64,000 bases of DNA from the NCBI RefSeq assembly GCF_026891935.1, contig NZ_JAPTGC010000002.1, positions 124,001 through 188,000 of the forward strand, in the 5' to 3' direction. The notes beneath the pieces were generated by a model. The model saw nothing but the letters and a program-made list of their open reading frames with translations. It was not told the DNA's origin and made no database searches. Every line of letters starts with the position of its first letter. The first letter of the stretch is position 1. The stretch is from Methanocorpusculum vombati. Lineage in GTDB: Archaea > Halobacteriota > Methanomicrobia > Methanomicrobiales > Methanocorpusculaceae. Positions 26,428-35,792 of the stretch are shown one piece after another. Both the position numbers and the translations under genes were made by a program.

Positions 26428-27189
26428 ATGGACGCGGCGACGAATCTTACCAACAATGCGACTGCGCTGTCCGGGATAACCGATTTTCTGAGCGAAACCT
26501 GGGCACACATTCTCGCAGAGATTCCATTCTGGCAGGATATTCTCCTGCCCGCACTCTGGGACGGTCTTATTGTCACGCTTCAGCTGGTGGCGCTTACTGC
26601 ACCGTTTGGATTTCTTCTCGGGCTTCTGGTTGCGGTCGCCCGCGTGTACGGGGTGCGTCCTGTCCGCTGGGCGGCACAGTTGTATGTGATCTTTTTCCGC
26701 GGCTGTCCGCTTCTGCTGCTACTGTTTATTCTGTACTTTGGTCTTCCGTCGATCGGGATCGTTCTGGGGTCGTTCCTGTCGGCGCTGACAGGATTTATTC
26801 TCTGTAACTCGGCCTACAACTCTGAGTACATCCGCGGGGCACTTCAGTCCGTGAAAGGCGGGCAGATGACCGCAGCGCAGGCTCTTGGCATGACGAAACT
26901 GCAGGCCGTCCGCTACATTGTTATCCCGCAGGCCCTGCGCAAGGCTCTCCCCGGTGTCTCCAACGAGTTCATCTATCTGATCAAGTACTCGTCCCTTGCC
27001 TATGTGGTGACCGTGATTGAGCTGACGGGTGCGGCAAAGATTATTGCAAGCAAATACTTTGCCTACTTTGAAGCGTTTGCAGCGGTCGGTGTGTTTTATC
27101 TGGTGATTGTAACGATTGCCACCATTGCCATTAACCGGCTGGAAAAGAAGTATGCCATCCCCGGTACCGGGGCAGGGAAGGGAACATAA
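26428..27189 (+). CDS. Polar amino acid ABC transporter permease
   Basis: A 253-residue second permease of the same transporter. It has WDGLIVTLQLVALTAPFGFLLG, YVIFFRGCPLLLLLFILYFG and an EAA loop KGGQMTAAQALGMTKLQAVRYIVIPQALRK. The N-terminus is about 40 residues longer than the first permease. It is the last gene of the three-gene unit, with two bases between it and the ATPase gene. Confidence 0.9.
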   Translation: MDAATNLTNNATALSGITDFLSETWAHILAEIPFWQDILLPALWDGLIVTLQLVALTAPFGFLLGLLVAVARVYGVRPVRWAAQLYVIFFRGCPLLLLLFILYFGLPSIGIVLGSFLSALTGFILCNSAYNSEYIRGALQSVKGGQMTAAQALGMTKLQAVRYIVIPQALRKALPGVSNEFIYLIKYSSLAYVVTVIELTGAAKIIASKYFAYFEAFAAVGVFYLVIVTIATIAINRLEKKYAIPGTGAGKGT

Positions 27190-27227
27190 TATGATTTAAG
27201 TATCTTTGTTTCCTAATAGGGTTTTGT

Positions 27228-27482
27228 ATGTCATTTAGTGTTGATGTGATTGACAAACTTGCAGCACTTGTTACTGCTGCGTTTGGGCTGGTTGCCGCAC
27301 TTGCGTGGAACTCGGCAATTCAGACTATTTTCAAGGAGATTTTCGGGGATCAGAGCAGCATTCCGGCGATGCTTGGGTATGCGGTTTTTGTGACGGTTAT
27401 TGCGGTTATCTTTACCCTGTGGATTGGTTTTGTTTCCAACAAGGCAAAGGAAAAGATCGATACAAAGAAGGAAGGAGAGTAA
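27228..27482 (+). CDS. Small membrane protein of the DUF5654 type
   Basis: An 84-residue protein with two hydrophobic segments (about 10-30 and 48-70) separated by a short polar loop, and a basic C-terminus. The stretch KLAALVTAAFGLVAALAWNSAIQ matches what I recall of the archaeal DUF5654 family of unknown function. It is 38 bases downstream of the permease gene, so it may be read from the same transcript, but a TATA-like ATGATTTAAGTATC precedes it. Confidence 0.65.
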   Translation: MSFSVDVIDKLAALVTAAFGLVAALAWNSAIQTIFKEIFGDQSSIPAMLGYAVFVTVIAVIFTLWIGFVSNKAKEKIDTKKEGE

Positions 27483-27550
27483 CCTTCTCCCCCACTTGTT
27501 TTGTTCCGAACATTTATTAACCGGTATTTTCATATGAATAAATAGCGCGT

Positions 27551-27564
27551 AACAACGCGTTGTT
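27551..27564. promoter_or_regulatory. 14-bp perfect palindrome upstream of TerC/DUF475 gene
   Basis: AACAACGCGTTGTT is a perfect palindrome centred 13 bases before the ATG at 27571. A TATA-like CATATGAATAAATAG lies at 27531-27545, so the palindrome falls at the expected transcript start, where a repressor would block initiation. Confidence 0.45.
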
Positions 27565-27570
27565 GTTTGA

Positions 27571-28515
27571 ATGGAACTTCTTTACGCTATTGTTGTAATC
27601 ATAGGGTTGTTCATTTTTGAGTCGATCGCAAGTATTGATAACGCGATCATCAATGCTGATATTTTAGCCACTATGAAAGAAAAGGCCCGGCGGTGGTTCC
27701 TCATATGGGGTATCCTTCTGTCGGTGTTTCTGGTCCGCGGCGTTCTGCCGTGGCTGATTTTGTGGGCGGCAAATCCGGCTCTCGGCCCGATTGGCGCTCT
27801 TACCGTAACGTTTACCGACGATGATCTGGCGACGTCTGCAATGGAGAGCACGGCTCCCTATCTGCTGATGTTCGGCGGTGTCTTTATGCTGTTCCTGTTC
27901 TGTCACTGGCTGTTTGCCGAGAAGAAGGACTGCATTATGCCGGGTGAGCGGTTCCTGACAAAACAGGCGCCATGGTTCTATGCGGTTGTTGCAGTTCTCC
28001 TGCTGGCACTCGTCTGGGCAACGCTGGAGTCGGATCCGATTCTCGCGTTTGCCGCAGTCGCGGGTTCGACCCTGTTCTTCCTGGTGCAGGGGTTCCGGCT
28101 GTCGGCGGATCAGAAGTCGGCGGAGCTCGGTCACAGTGAAAAGTCTGATGCGGCAAAGTTGATGCTTCTCTTAGTAATCGACAGTACGTTTTCGATTGAC
28201 GGTGTTATCGGAGCGTTTGCATTTACGTTTTCGGTACCGCTGATCTTTATCGGATGCGGACTTGGTGCGATTGTGGTACGCGAGCTGACCATCAAGTACA
28301 TTGATACAATCAAGCGCTACATCTACCTGAAGAACGGTGCGATGTACTCGGTTCTGACGCTGAGTCTCATCATGGTCGCGGAAGGTTTCGGCATTCACAC
28401 GCCTCCCTGGCTGGCACCGGTTGCAATGGTTGTGATTGTTTCGGTGTTCCTCTATATCTCGGTGCTTCGCATCCGCCGCGGGAAGGGGCCGGTCTGTCCG
28501 GCACCCCTCCGGTAA
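27571..28515 (+). CDS. TerC/DUF475 family integral membrane protein
   Basis: A 314-residue protein with about nine hydrophobic segments. The N-terminal ESIASIDNAIINADIL and the matching VIDSTFSIDGVIGAFAFTF later in the chain are the two acidic-residue motifs of the TerC/DUF475 group, whose better-known members move metal ions such as manganese. Metal transport is therefore a family-based guess. A palindrome sits at its promoter and no partner gene is obvious. Confidence 0.75.
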   Translation: MELLYAIVVIIGLFIFESIASIDNAIINADILATMKEKARRWFLIWGILLSVFLVRGVLPWLILWAANPALGPIGALTVTFTDDDLATSAMESTAPYLLMFGGVFMLFLFCHWLFAEKKDCIMPGERFLTKQAPWFYAVVAVLLLALVWATLESDPILAFAAVAGSTLFFLVQGFRLSADQKSAELGHSEKSDAAKLMLLLVIDSTFSIDGVIGAFAFTFSVPLIFIGCGLGAIVVRELTIKYIDTIKRYIYLKNGAMYSVLTLSLIMVAEGFGIHTPPWLAPVAMVVIVSVFLYISVLRIRRGKGPVCPAPLR

Positions 28516-28707
28516 CCTTTCAGGTATCCGGCCCGGACCATCCGTTTCCCCCAAAAATCCCTCTTCTTTTTCCGGGTGAGATTCCCGCGGCATCACCGCG
28601 TCACGTTCCGCCTGCCAGCTCGCCCGTCAAAAACCCCCGGAATGCATTCTTCTAAACACTAATAACACCTCAGAGCACATACAATTAACATCATAGAGGA
28701 TGTTTGA

Positions 28708-30507
28708 ATGACGACACCGTTTATCACCATTAAGGACCTCTGCATGGATTTTCCTGCATACGGACCATCAGACGGTCCTTCCGATAATGCCCAGTGTGCG
28801 ACAGCACCGGAGATGGTACGGGTTTTGGACAATATCAACCTCGAAATAACCGAAGGAGAGATCGTTGGTATCATCGGACGTTCCGGATGCGGAAAAACCG
28901 TTCTGATCCACCTCGTCCGCGGTATCGATCAGCCCCCCACCTCCGGACAGATCATCTACCACGTCGCCGTCTGCCCCAAATGCGGCAGAGTCGAACTTCC
29001 GAGCCACGCCGGGTCCGCCTGCAGTACCTGCGGAGGAAAACTGGAAAGCCGTGACATTGACTTCTGGGCACCGGAAAATGAGACCCTCAAAACCCGCATC
29101 ATGGCAAGAACTGCCATCATGTTCCAGCGGACGTTCGCTCTCTACGGTGATGACCGCGTCATCGAAAACGTGCTCCGGGCCCTGGATGACATCGACTACC
29201 CGTCCGAAAAAGCCATCGGCCGGGCTGCCGACCTGCTCGACGAGGTACGTCTTACCCACCGCATGATGCATATTGCCCGCGACCTCTCCGGCGGAGAAAA
29301 ACAGCGTGTCGTCCTCGCCCGCCAGCTCGCCCGCGACCCCGTGTTCCTCTTCGCCGACGAACCAACCGGCACCCTGGATCCCAAGACCGCCAAGATCGTG
29401 CACGACCTGCTCAAGGAAGCGTCACGGGAGAACGGCATGGGAATGCTGATCACCTCCCACTTCTCCCAGGTCCTGGAAGACGTTGCCGACCGGGCGGTAC
29501 TTCTGGACGACGGAAAGATCACCAGAATCGGCACACCCGAAGAGATCATCACCGCGTTCATGGAAAACTACCATGACGACCTGGTTTACACCGATCAGGA
29601 GATCGGCAATCCCATCGTCCGCGCCGAAAACCTTTCCAAAAAATTCATCGCCGTTGACCGGGGCGTCATCAACGCGGTCGATAAGATCAGCTTCGACATA
29701 AACGAACGGGAAATCTTCGGTATCATCGGCGTTTCCGGCGGAGGAAAAACCACACTGTCCAAGATGATCGCCGGACTCTACGAACCGACCGCCGGAAAAC
29801 TGGAGGTCCGTATCGGGGACGAATGGATCGACATGACCAAACCCGGTTACCTCTATCGCGGGCGGGCAAAGAAATACATCGGCCTCCTCCACCAGGAGTA
29901 CGACCTCTACCCTCACCGGACCATCATCGACAACCTCACGGATGCAATTGGTCTTGAGTTCCCCAAAGAACTTGCCACCCGCAAGGCAATGATCACCCTT
30001 CAGATGGCGGGGTTCACCGAAAAGAAGGCAAAAGACGTCCTGCACCGCTATCCGGCAAGCCTTTCCGAAGGAGAGAAACACCGCGTTGCCCTTGCCCAGG
30101 TCCTCATTCGCGAACCCCGCATCATCCTCCTGGACGAACCGACCGGAACCATGGATCCCATCACCAAAGTGGACGTCAAACACTCCATCATCCACGCCCG
30201 CGAAGAGATGGACGAAACCTTTGTTATCGTCTCGCACGACATGGAGTTCGTCCGTGACGTCTGCGACCGCTGCATGTTCATGCGCGGCGGAAAGATCATC
30301 CAGATAGGTCCCACCCATGAGGTTCTTGCGGCCCTGACCGACGCCGAGAAGGATATCATGGCGCGGGCAGTCGCCACCGAACGGGACCGTGCCATGGACA
30401 ACACCCCCAAATCCGTCCCGACCCAGGCCGATCCCAAAGGCGAAGACGTTCCCGAGCAGAACGCCGGAACACTTCACACCAGCACCGATGAAATGTTCGA
30501 GATGTAA
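28708..30507 (+). CDS. atwA: Methyl-coenzyme M reductase activation component A2
   Basis: A 599-residue twin-ABC ATPase that drives reductive activation of methyl-coenzyme M reductase with ATP. The first ATPase has Walker A GRSGCGKT at 57-64 and signature LSGGEKQRVVLARQLA; between them sits the zinc-binding insert with C89, C92, C105 and C108 (CPKCG...CSTCG) that is specific to A2. The second has GVSGGGKTTLSK, a degenerate signature LSEGEKHRVALAQVL and Walker B IILLDEPTGTMDP. It is the first of seven closely packed methanogenesis genes, 21 bases ahead of mmp3. The 190-base region upstream has a C-rich leader and an AGAGGATG ribosome binding site. Confidence 0.95.
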   Translation: MTTPFITIKDLCMDFPAYGPSDGPSDNAQCATAPEMVRVLDNINLEITEGEIVGIIGRSGCGKTVLIHLVRGIDQPPTSGQIIYHVAVCPKCGRVELPSHAGSACSTCGGKLESRDIDFWAPENETLKTRIMARTAIMFQRTFALYGDDRVIENVLRALDDIDYPSEKAIGRAADLLDEVRLTHRMMHIARDLSGGEKQRVVLARQLARDPVFLFADEPTGTLDPKTAKIVHDLLKEASRENGMGMLITSHFSQVLEDVADRAVLLDDGKITRIGTPEEIITAFMENYHDDLVYTDQEIGNPIVRAENLSKKFIAVDRGVINAVDKISFDINEREIFGIIGVSGGGKTTLSKMIAGLYEPTAGKLEVRIGDEWIDMTKPGYLYRGRAKKYIGLLHQEYDLYPHRTIIDNLTDAIGLEFPKELATRKAMITLQMAGFTEKKAKDVLHRYPASLSEGEKHRVALAQVLIREPRIILLDEPTGTMDPITKVDVKHSIIHAREEMDETFVIVSHDMEFVRDVCDRCMFMRGGKIIQIGPTHEVLAALTDAEKDIMARAVATERDRAMDNTPKSVPTQADPKGEDVPEQNAGTLHTSTDEMFEM

Positions 30508-30528
30508 AATCTGAAAAAGAGAGTTACC

Positions 30529-32115
30529 GTGACAAATATGCAGATATTCCTCAACGGGGAATCAACATCCGTCCCCCAAGGAACCACACTGGCCGCACTC
30601 CTGCCGGAGCACCCGGCGGGATGCGGAGTTGCCGTTCTCCGGCCCGGAGTTGCCGTTCTCCGGCCCGGAGTTGCCGCCGCAGGGGATGCGGACGGGTCGC
30701 GCGACACATCCCAGCTCCGGTTCGTAACGACCGCGGGCGACATCGTCGTCGAACTCCTGCCGGGCGTTGTCCTGCCGGTACCGACCGGTGACGTCTCCGA
30801 CGCCAACCTCCGGGTTCACTGGGAAGACAAATACGCCGTTGCCTTCGGCCCCTTCCGGGCAGACTTCATCCCGGACCGCCAGTCCTACCGCTACGACCGC
30901 GGCGTACTTTGTCTCGGCTGCGGCGGGTACGACTCGGAAACCTCCTACCTCATGTTCTCCCGTCTCCAGCATATGGGAGACCATGGGGCAGCAGCAGGGG
31001 GAGCGGTTCTCGGCACCGTCATCTCCGGTCTCGGCATCATGAACCGGTGGAGAAACGGCGACCGCATCACCAGAATAGAACACGTCTTCTCCTCGATCGA
31101 TACAACCAACGCTGCCGTAACCACTGACCTCTCCCTTGCGGTTGAGGACGGCATGCAGATATTTTCCGAGATCCGCATCAACGCGGAGGGCTACACGGAA
31201 GATCACACCAGGATTGATACCTCCTGCACCCGATCGGTGGAACATCTTCTGTTTGCGCTGCGCAACGCCGAGTACGTGATCGATCGGACCGCGTCCACCT
31301 ACATTCGCGATCACGCCGAAGGAAAACTTACCGTCCCGATGGAACTCCAGAAACCCCGGCGGGAAGGAACCGTCACCGTGCGGACCTCGGGGAAAAGTTC
31401 GGGCGCCATTTACATCTACACCAGAGACGTCCCGAGCAACCAGCATCACACCCGTACCGGAACGGTCGTCCGCGGCATTGAACTCGCCCGGTTTGCCGGT
31501 GCCGGAACAAAACTGTCCGTCAAAGTCGTTCCAAAACAGCTCGACCTTCGCGGTCTGCCGCTCGGCGAGGCAGTCGCCCGTGCCAAGGCACGGGGACTGC
31601 GCGTGCTTGCCGACAACCGCGACGTGAACGGACGGGTCGTCATCGACCAGAAACCGGCAACCACCCTTGAAGTCCTCAAAGAGGGAAAGGTCGCACTCTC
31701 CACCGTTGCCCTCGAAGATGTCATCGACATCACGCTGGACTACGAACACGCTCCCCGGACGGTTGATCTCTTCCGCCGCGTTACCGGTCTCAAGATGTAC
31801 GCCATCGGCAGTATGCCATTCTTCTACAACATCGACAACGAGATGTATCTCTTCAAACCGGAGTTCGCCTCAAACGTCAACATCATTCCGGAGAACGTTC
31901 CCCGAGAGCCGGTTCCCCCGTATGCCCTTGCGATCACCAATGACGCCAGAAAAGCACGCGGGATGACCGGTGTGCGCAGTGTCGCAAACGAGGAGTACGG
32001 TCCGACCGGCGAACCGTTTGAGGGAACCAACGTGATCGGAACGGTGCTTGACACCGACAAACTTCCTCTCATCAAAGACGGTTCAATCGTGTTCATCCGT
32101 GAGGTGAAACCGTGA
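30529..32115 (+). CDS. mmp3: Methanogenesis marker protein 3
   Basis: A 528-residue protein found only in organisms with methyl-coenzyme M reductase. It begins (M)QIFLNGESTSVPQGTTLAALL, a ubiquitin/ThiS-like fold, and contains the conserved FGPFRADF, VLCLGCGGYDSETSYLMFSR and YTRDVPSNQHHTRTG segments of marker 3. Recent structural work on Methanococcus maripaludis places this protein in the MCR activation complex with A2, McrC, Mmp7 and Mmp17. GTG at 30529 and ATG at 30538 are both possible starts; the ATG fits the conserved N-terminus better. It carries an internal 21-bp tandem repeat and overlaps mmp6 by four bases. Confidence 0.93.
   Translation: MTNMQIFLNGESTSVPQGTTLAALLPEHPAGCGVAVLRPGVAVLRPGVAAAGDADGSRDTSQLRFVTTAGDIVVELLPGVVLPVPTGDVSDANLRVHWEDKYAVAFGPFRADFIPDRQSYRYDRGVLCLGCGGYDSETSYLMFSRLQHMGDHGAAAGGAVLGTVISGLGIMNRWRNGDRITRIEHVFSSIDTTNAAVTTDLSLAVEDGMQIFSEIRINAEGYTEDHTRIDTSCTRSVEHLLFALRNAEYVIDRTASTYIRDHAEGKLTVPMELQKPRREGTVTVRTSGKSSGAIYIYTRDVPSNQHHTRTGTVVRGIELARFAGAGTKLSVKVVPKQLDLRGLPLGEAVARAKARGLRVLADNRDVNGRVVIDQKPATTLEVLKEGKVALSTVALEDVIDITLDYEHAPRTVDLFRRVTGLKMYAIGSMPFFYNIDNEMYLFKPEFASNVNIIPENVPREPVPPYALAITNDARKARGMTGVRSVANEEYGPTGEPFEGTNVIGTVLDTDKLPLIKDGSIVFIREVKP
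30625..30676 (+). repeat. 21-bp tandem repeat inside mmp3
   Basis: The unit starting GGAGTTGCCGTTCTCCGGCC is present twice in full (30625-30645, 30646-30666) and then for ten more bases. It encodes GVAVLRP in series and stays in frame, adding seven-residue steps in the loop after residue 30. Confidence 0.85.
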
Positions 32116-32570
32116 AACCCTATGTGCCCCAGTACGTGGGAACCGTTACCAAGTACGTCTTCGTTGACTCGCCCGACACCACCCCGCAGGACATTGCAAC
32201 CGCAGCCTACGAAATTGCCCAGGGCGTCATGATCAAGGAGACCTGTTTTGGCTGCCAGATCACCGGCAGCCCGGAGGACGTGGAACGAATCATCTCCCAC
32301 CTGCGAAAGCTCGATCCCTACCGCATCTATGTCAAGGACCGCGGTTTCCCGCCGGGCGATGCACGCAGATGCCGTGCCGATCTCGGCGGTGCACGTCCCG
32401 GCTATCTCGGTCATGAATATGAAATGGGTCTTGTGCGCTACATCGCCTACGGCCTCGAACAGACCGATCCCATGACCGCAGAAGAACTCAGGGCAGCAGC
32501 CGGTCAGGAGATGCCGACGCCGGAAGCGCTTGACATCGACATTCTGGAATCCCTTATGAAGGAGGAGTAA
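32112..32570 (+). CDS. mmp6: Methanogenesis marker protein 6
   Basis: A 152-residue conserved methanogen protein of uncertain role. It has the characteristic KETCFGCQITG segment with a CxxC pair near residue 40 and the arginine-rich RDGARRCRADLGGARPG-like stretch (here PGDARRCRADLGGARPG) near residue 95. It overlaps mmp3 by four bases and is followed by mmp5 after five bases, in the conserved order 3-6-5-15-17-7. Confidence 0.92.
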   Translation: MKPYVPQYVGTVTKYVFVDSPDTTPQDIATAAYEIAQGVMIKETCFGCQITGSPEDVERIISHLRKLDPYRIYVKDRGFPPGDARRCRADLGGARPGYLGHEYEMGLVRYIAYGLEQTDPMTAEELRAAAGQEMPTPEALDIDILESLMKEE

Positions 32571-32575
32571 ACACC

Positions 32576-33022
32576 ATGGCAAAAGTATTCATCTATCCGG
32601 CAACCAGCCTCATCTTATCCGATCTCGTGGCACGCTTCGGCCATCAGCCGCTCGGATCGGCAATCTCGATACGCGAACATATTCAGACCCCGGGCTTTGA
32701 CTCTCCCCCGATTCAGATGACCTCGGAAGACCCGCAGAAAGGTCTCAAGTGGGCGGCTGTCGAAGTTCCGTCCGGTATCCGGGGACGCATGTCCCTCTAC
32801 GGCCCACTGGTTGAGGAGGCGGAAGCCGCGATCATCATTGACGAACCCGATCTCGCCTTCGGCTGCATGGGCTGTGCACGAACCAACGAACTCCTTGCCT
32901 TCATGCTCCGGGAAAAGGACATTCCGCGGCTTGAACTCCGCTATCCGACATCAAAGGAGGAAGGTGTCACGTTTGTTGCATCGATCAAAGAGTTCCTGAA
33001 AAACTTGGAGGTACAACAATGA
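32576..33022 (+). CDS. mmp5: Methanogenesis marker protein 5
   Basis: A 148-residue conserved methanogen protein. Visible features are [20 protein letters not shown] at the start and [17 protein letters not shown] with a CxxC pair near residue 100. Its position between mmp6 and mmp15 is the standard one. Four bases overlap the start of mmp15. Its molecular role is not established; the CxxC suggests a metal or redox site. Confidence 0.92.
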   Translation: MAKVFIYPATSLILSDLVARFGHQPLGSAISIREHIQTPGFDSPPIQMTSEDPQKGLKWAAVEVPSGIRGRMSLYGPLVEEAEAAIIIDEPDLAFGCMGCARTNELLAFMLREKDIPRLELRYPTSKEEGVTFVASIKEFLKNLEVQQ

Positions 33023-34272
33023 GCGAACAGCCCGTACGAATCGCCCAGATCACCTGCGGCGCAGAATACAGCGGAATCCAGAACGAAATAACCACTGCTG
33101 CCGAGACGGTCGGCGGCAAGATGTTCTATCCCGACGTTGCATTAAAGGACGTCAAACGTGCCTACAAAGACTTTGGTCTGCCGGTCAAAAGCCCTGACCT
33201 GAAACTTGCCATCGCTCGTGCCCAAGCTATCGTTGAAGGCCGCATCGAAGCGGACGGTATCTTCATTGCAAGCTGTTTCCGCTGTGCGGAAGCAGCAATT
33301 GTCAGAAACGAGCTCCGCCGCTACATCGTAGAGAACTCCCGCATTCCGGTGGTATCCTACTCCTTCAACGAGCGGACGGGCTCGTCCACCCTTCTTACAC
33401 GACTCGAAGCCCTGACCACCATCGCCCGCAGACGCAGCCTCATGGCACGCGAAGTGCAGGTTGGAACAACCATGGGCGTTGACTCCGGGTCCTCGACCAC
33501 GAAGTGCATCATCATGCAGGACGACGAGATCATCGGTACCGGCTGGAGACCGACCACCGAGGTGCTCAAGAGCGCCGACGAAGTCGTCGCTCTGGCACTC
33601 GAAGAGTCCGGCCTCAAAATCTCCGACATTGAAGCCATCGGCACCACAGGATACGGCAGGTTCCTTGTCGGCAAACACCTGAACGCCGATCTTGTGCAGG
33701 AAGAGCTGACGGTCAACTCGAAGGGTGCCGTCTATCTCGCGAACGCCCAGAAAGGGTTTGCCACGGTCATTGATATCGGCGGTATGGACAACAAAGCCAT
33801 CAGCGTCAACGACGGAATTCCGGGATCGTTTACGATGGGCGGCATCTGTGCCGGAGCGTCCGGCAGATTCCTTGAGATGACCGCAAAGCGTCTGGACGTT
33901 GACATCACCGAACTTGGCGCCCTTTCCATGAAGAGCGCGGGCGGCGAGGATGTGCCGATGAACAGTTACTGTATCGTGTTCGGCACCCAGTCGCTGGTGA
34001 ACGCCCTCGCCGCAGGATACAAGCGCGAGGATGTGGCGGCGGCAGCCTGTCACAGCGTTGCCCAGCAGGTGTATGAGCAGCAGCTGCAGGAGGTTGACAT
34101 CAAAGAGCCGGTCATCATGGTGGGCGGCTCGTCCCTGATTCAGGGACTCGTCCGCGCCATGGGCCGCATGCTTAACACCGAGGTCGTTGTTCCGCACCAC
34201 TCACAGTACATCGGCGCAACCGGCGGGGCGCTTCTTGCCTCCGGTTTCATTGACCAGAAAAAGGAGGCGTAG
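33019..34272 (+). CDS. mmp15: Methanogenesis marker protein 15 (BadF/BcrD-type ATPase)
   Basis: A 417-residue member of the ASKHA ATPase family related to the activators of 2-hydroxyacyl-CoA dehydratases. ATP-binding motifs are [14 protein letters not shown] near residue 152, [13 protein letters not shown] near 252 and [14 protein letters not shown] near 373; the conserved cysteine region [14 protein letters not shown] is present. An N-terminal extension with [10 protein letters not shown] may bind a metal. By analogy to its relatives it may use ATP for low-potential electron transfer. It abuts mmp17. Confidence 0.92.
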   Translation: MSEQPVRIAQITCGAEYSGIQNEITTAAETVGGKMFYPDVALKDVKRAYKDFGLPVKSPDLKLAIARAQAIVEGRIEADGIFIASCFRCAEAAIVRNELRRYIVENSRIPVVSYSFNERTGSSTLLTRLEALTTIARRRSLMAREVQVGTTMGVDSGSSTTKCIIMQDDEIIGTGWRPTTEVLKSADEVVALALEESGLKISDIEAIGTTGYGRFLVGKHLNADLVQEELTVNSKGAVYLANAQKGFATVIDIGGMDNKAISVNDGIPGSFTMGGICAGASGRFLEMTAKRLDVDITELGALSMKSAGGEDVPMNSYCIVFGTQSLVNALAAGYKREDVAAAACHSVAQQVYEQQLQEVDIKEPVIMVGGSSLIQGLVRAMGRMLNTEVVVPHHSQYIGATGGALLASGFIDQKKEA

Positions 34273-34854
34273 ATGGCAGGCTTAGACTACTTCGCGGTTG
34301 AGTCCACGGAGGATGGTGCCGACAACTACAACAAAATCGCCACAACCGTTCTGCAGGATCACAACCTGCTCTCGATTGTGGAAGGGCTGCATCTCTACAT
34401 CGATCCTGAGTATCCGCTGTTTGTGGCGACCGGCCTGATCCGTCCGCCGCGAGCGGCTATCCGGGTGTCGGATGTGGGCAACGTGCTGGTGCAGGACGGA
34501 AAAGCAACGATTGCAGTAGGTGACGAGACCTATCTTGCCGCGATGCTCGCGATGCTCTGGAACCGGATCGGTCACGACAACGTGGACCAGCCCGACCGGT
34601 TCACGGTGATCATCAGCAACGTGGCTATCCCAAAAGATCTCGAAAACTGGATCGTCATCGATCCGGCAGAGTCGCTGTTTAAGGATCTGATCTATGCAAT
34701 TCAGGTGATTGCACCGGAAGGCTTCAAGGTCCGCCGCGAAAATTACGGGTCTGATCGCTTCTCCTATGCGGCAAGCGAGAACACGCTTCCGGCTGAGGAT
34801 GTTGACCGGATTATTGCTGACCGGTTCACGCTCATGGAGGAGGAGCTGCGATGA
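34273..34854 (+). CDS. mmp17: Methanogenesis marker protein 17
   Basis: A 193-residue conserved methanogen protein, immediately after the mmp15 stop codon and overlapping mmp7 by four bases. Conserved stretches include FAVESTEDGADNYNKIA near the start and WNRIGHDNVDQPDRFTVII. Structural work elsewhere places Mmp17 in the MCR activation complex. The start ATG has a GGAGGCGTAG ribosome binding site in the end of mmp15. Confidence 0.92.
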   Translation: MAGLDYFAVESTEDGADNYNKIATTVLQDHNLLSIVEGLHLYIDPEYPLFVATGLIRPPRAAIRVSDVGNVLVQDGKATIAVGDETYLAAMLAMLWNRIGHDNVDQPDRFTVIISNVAIPKDLENWIVIDPAESLFKDLIYAIQVIAPEGFKVRRENYGSDRFSYAASENTLPAEDVDRIIADRFTLMEEELR

Positions 34855-35789
34855 TTCTTGTTCCGGTTACCTACAAGGGCGGTGTGTACCGGCTCGATGA
34901 GGTGGTTGACTACATTGAGGATCTCGGCGGCTACATTGTGCAGCGGCACAACATTGCCAACGAGGTTGTGCTACAGGTGCTGATGCCGCAGGACGATATC
35001 GAAGGGCTGAAGGAGTTCTCCCGTCCGCTTGCAGGCGAGGTCCAGACCTCGCCTCTGGTCGGTACCGAGATTGTCGTGGTGATTCCAAGTCTGGAGATTC
35101 ATCACCTGCCGCACTCGGCCTGTGATGTTGCCGAGTACCTGCGCAGTCACGGCTCGAAGTCAAACATTCTCGGAATGGCCAGAGGTTTTGGCAAACGCAT
35201 CTCGCAGATCAATGACGAGGAGCGCGACCTGATCAATGAGCACGATCTGGCAATCTATGTGCTCGGCAACTTTGCAACCTGCATTGAGAAGAAGTTCCCG
35301 AAGCTCCGCCGCGGCGTTACGGTACCGATCATTCTGACCGGAGGGCCGTCCCGCGAACAGCTGGAGAAGCAGACCGATCCGCCGGTGGCGGGATATGTCG
35401 GCGGTCTCGGCCGGTTCATGCACCGGACACAGACGGAGGCGGATATTCACCGGCTGGATCTGGTGATCGAGGAGGTGGAACGGGTGATCTCCGAGAAACG
35501 CAAAGAGCTGTCGCATGATCCGCTCTCGGTGTCGCCTGCACGGATTCAGGATATGATCAAGCAGGAGATTCCGGAGATAGAGGATGTGTACTCGCCGTCG
35601 CCGATTGCGGTGCAGCTGACCGGTCTGCGGGTAAAGCTCAGCTATGCGGAGTATGCACAGCGTATTCGCGATCTGGTGATTGAGGGGGATATTACGGTCG
35701 GTGATGTGGCGGATGTCCTGCCGTCCCGGATGCGCAATTACATTCTGATCCGGATCCGTCCGTTATCGGAGACAAATATTGTGGTGTAA
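34851..35789 (+). CDS. mmp7: Methanogenesis marker protein 7
   Basis: A 312-residue conserved methanogen protein and reported component of the MCR activation complex. The N-terminus MILVPVTYKGGVYRLDEVVDYI and the segments HGSKSNILGMARGFGKRISQ and TGGPSREQLEKQTDPPV are typical of marker 7. It is the last marker gene of the cluster. The next gene starts three bases after its stop, so it is likely on the same transcript. Confidence 0.92.
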   Translation: MILVPVTYKGGVYRLDEVVDYIEDLGGYIVQRHNIANEVVLQVLMPQDDIEGLKEFSRPLAGEVQTSPLVGTEIVVVIPSLEIHHLPHSACDVAEYLRSHGSKSNILGMARGFGKRISQINDEERDLINEHDLAIYVLGNFATCIEKKFPKLRRGVTVPIILTGGPSREQLEKQTDPPVAGYVGGLGRFMHRTQTEADIHRLDLVIEEVERVISEKRKELSHDPLSVSPARIQDMIKQEIPEIEDVYSPSPIAVQLTGLRVKLSYAEYAQRIRDLVIEGDITVGDVADVLPSRMRNYILIRIRPLSETNIVV

Positions 35790-35792
35790 TTC

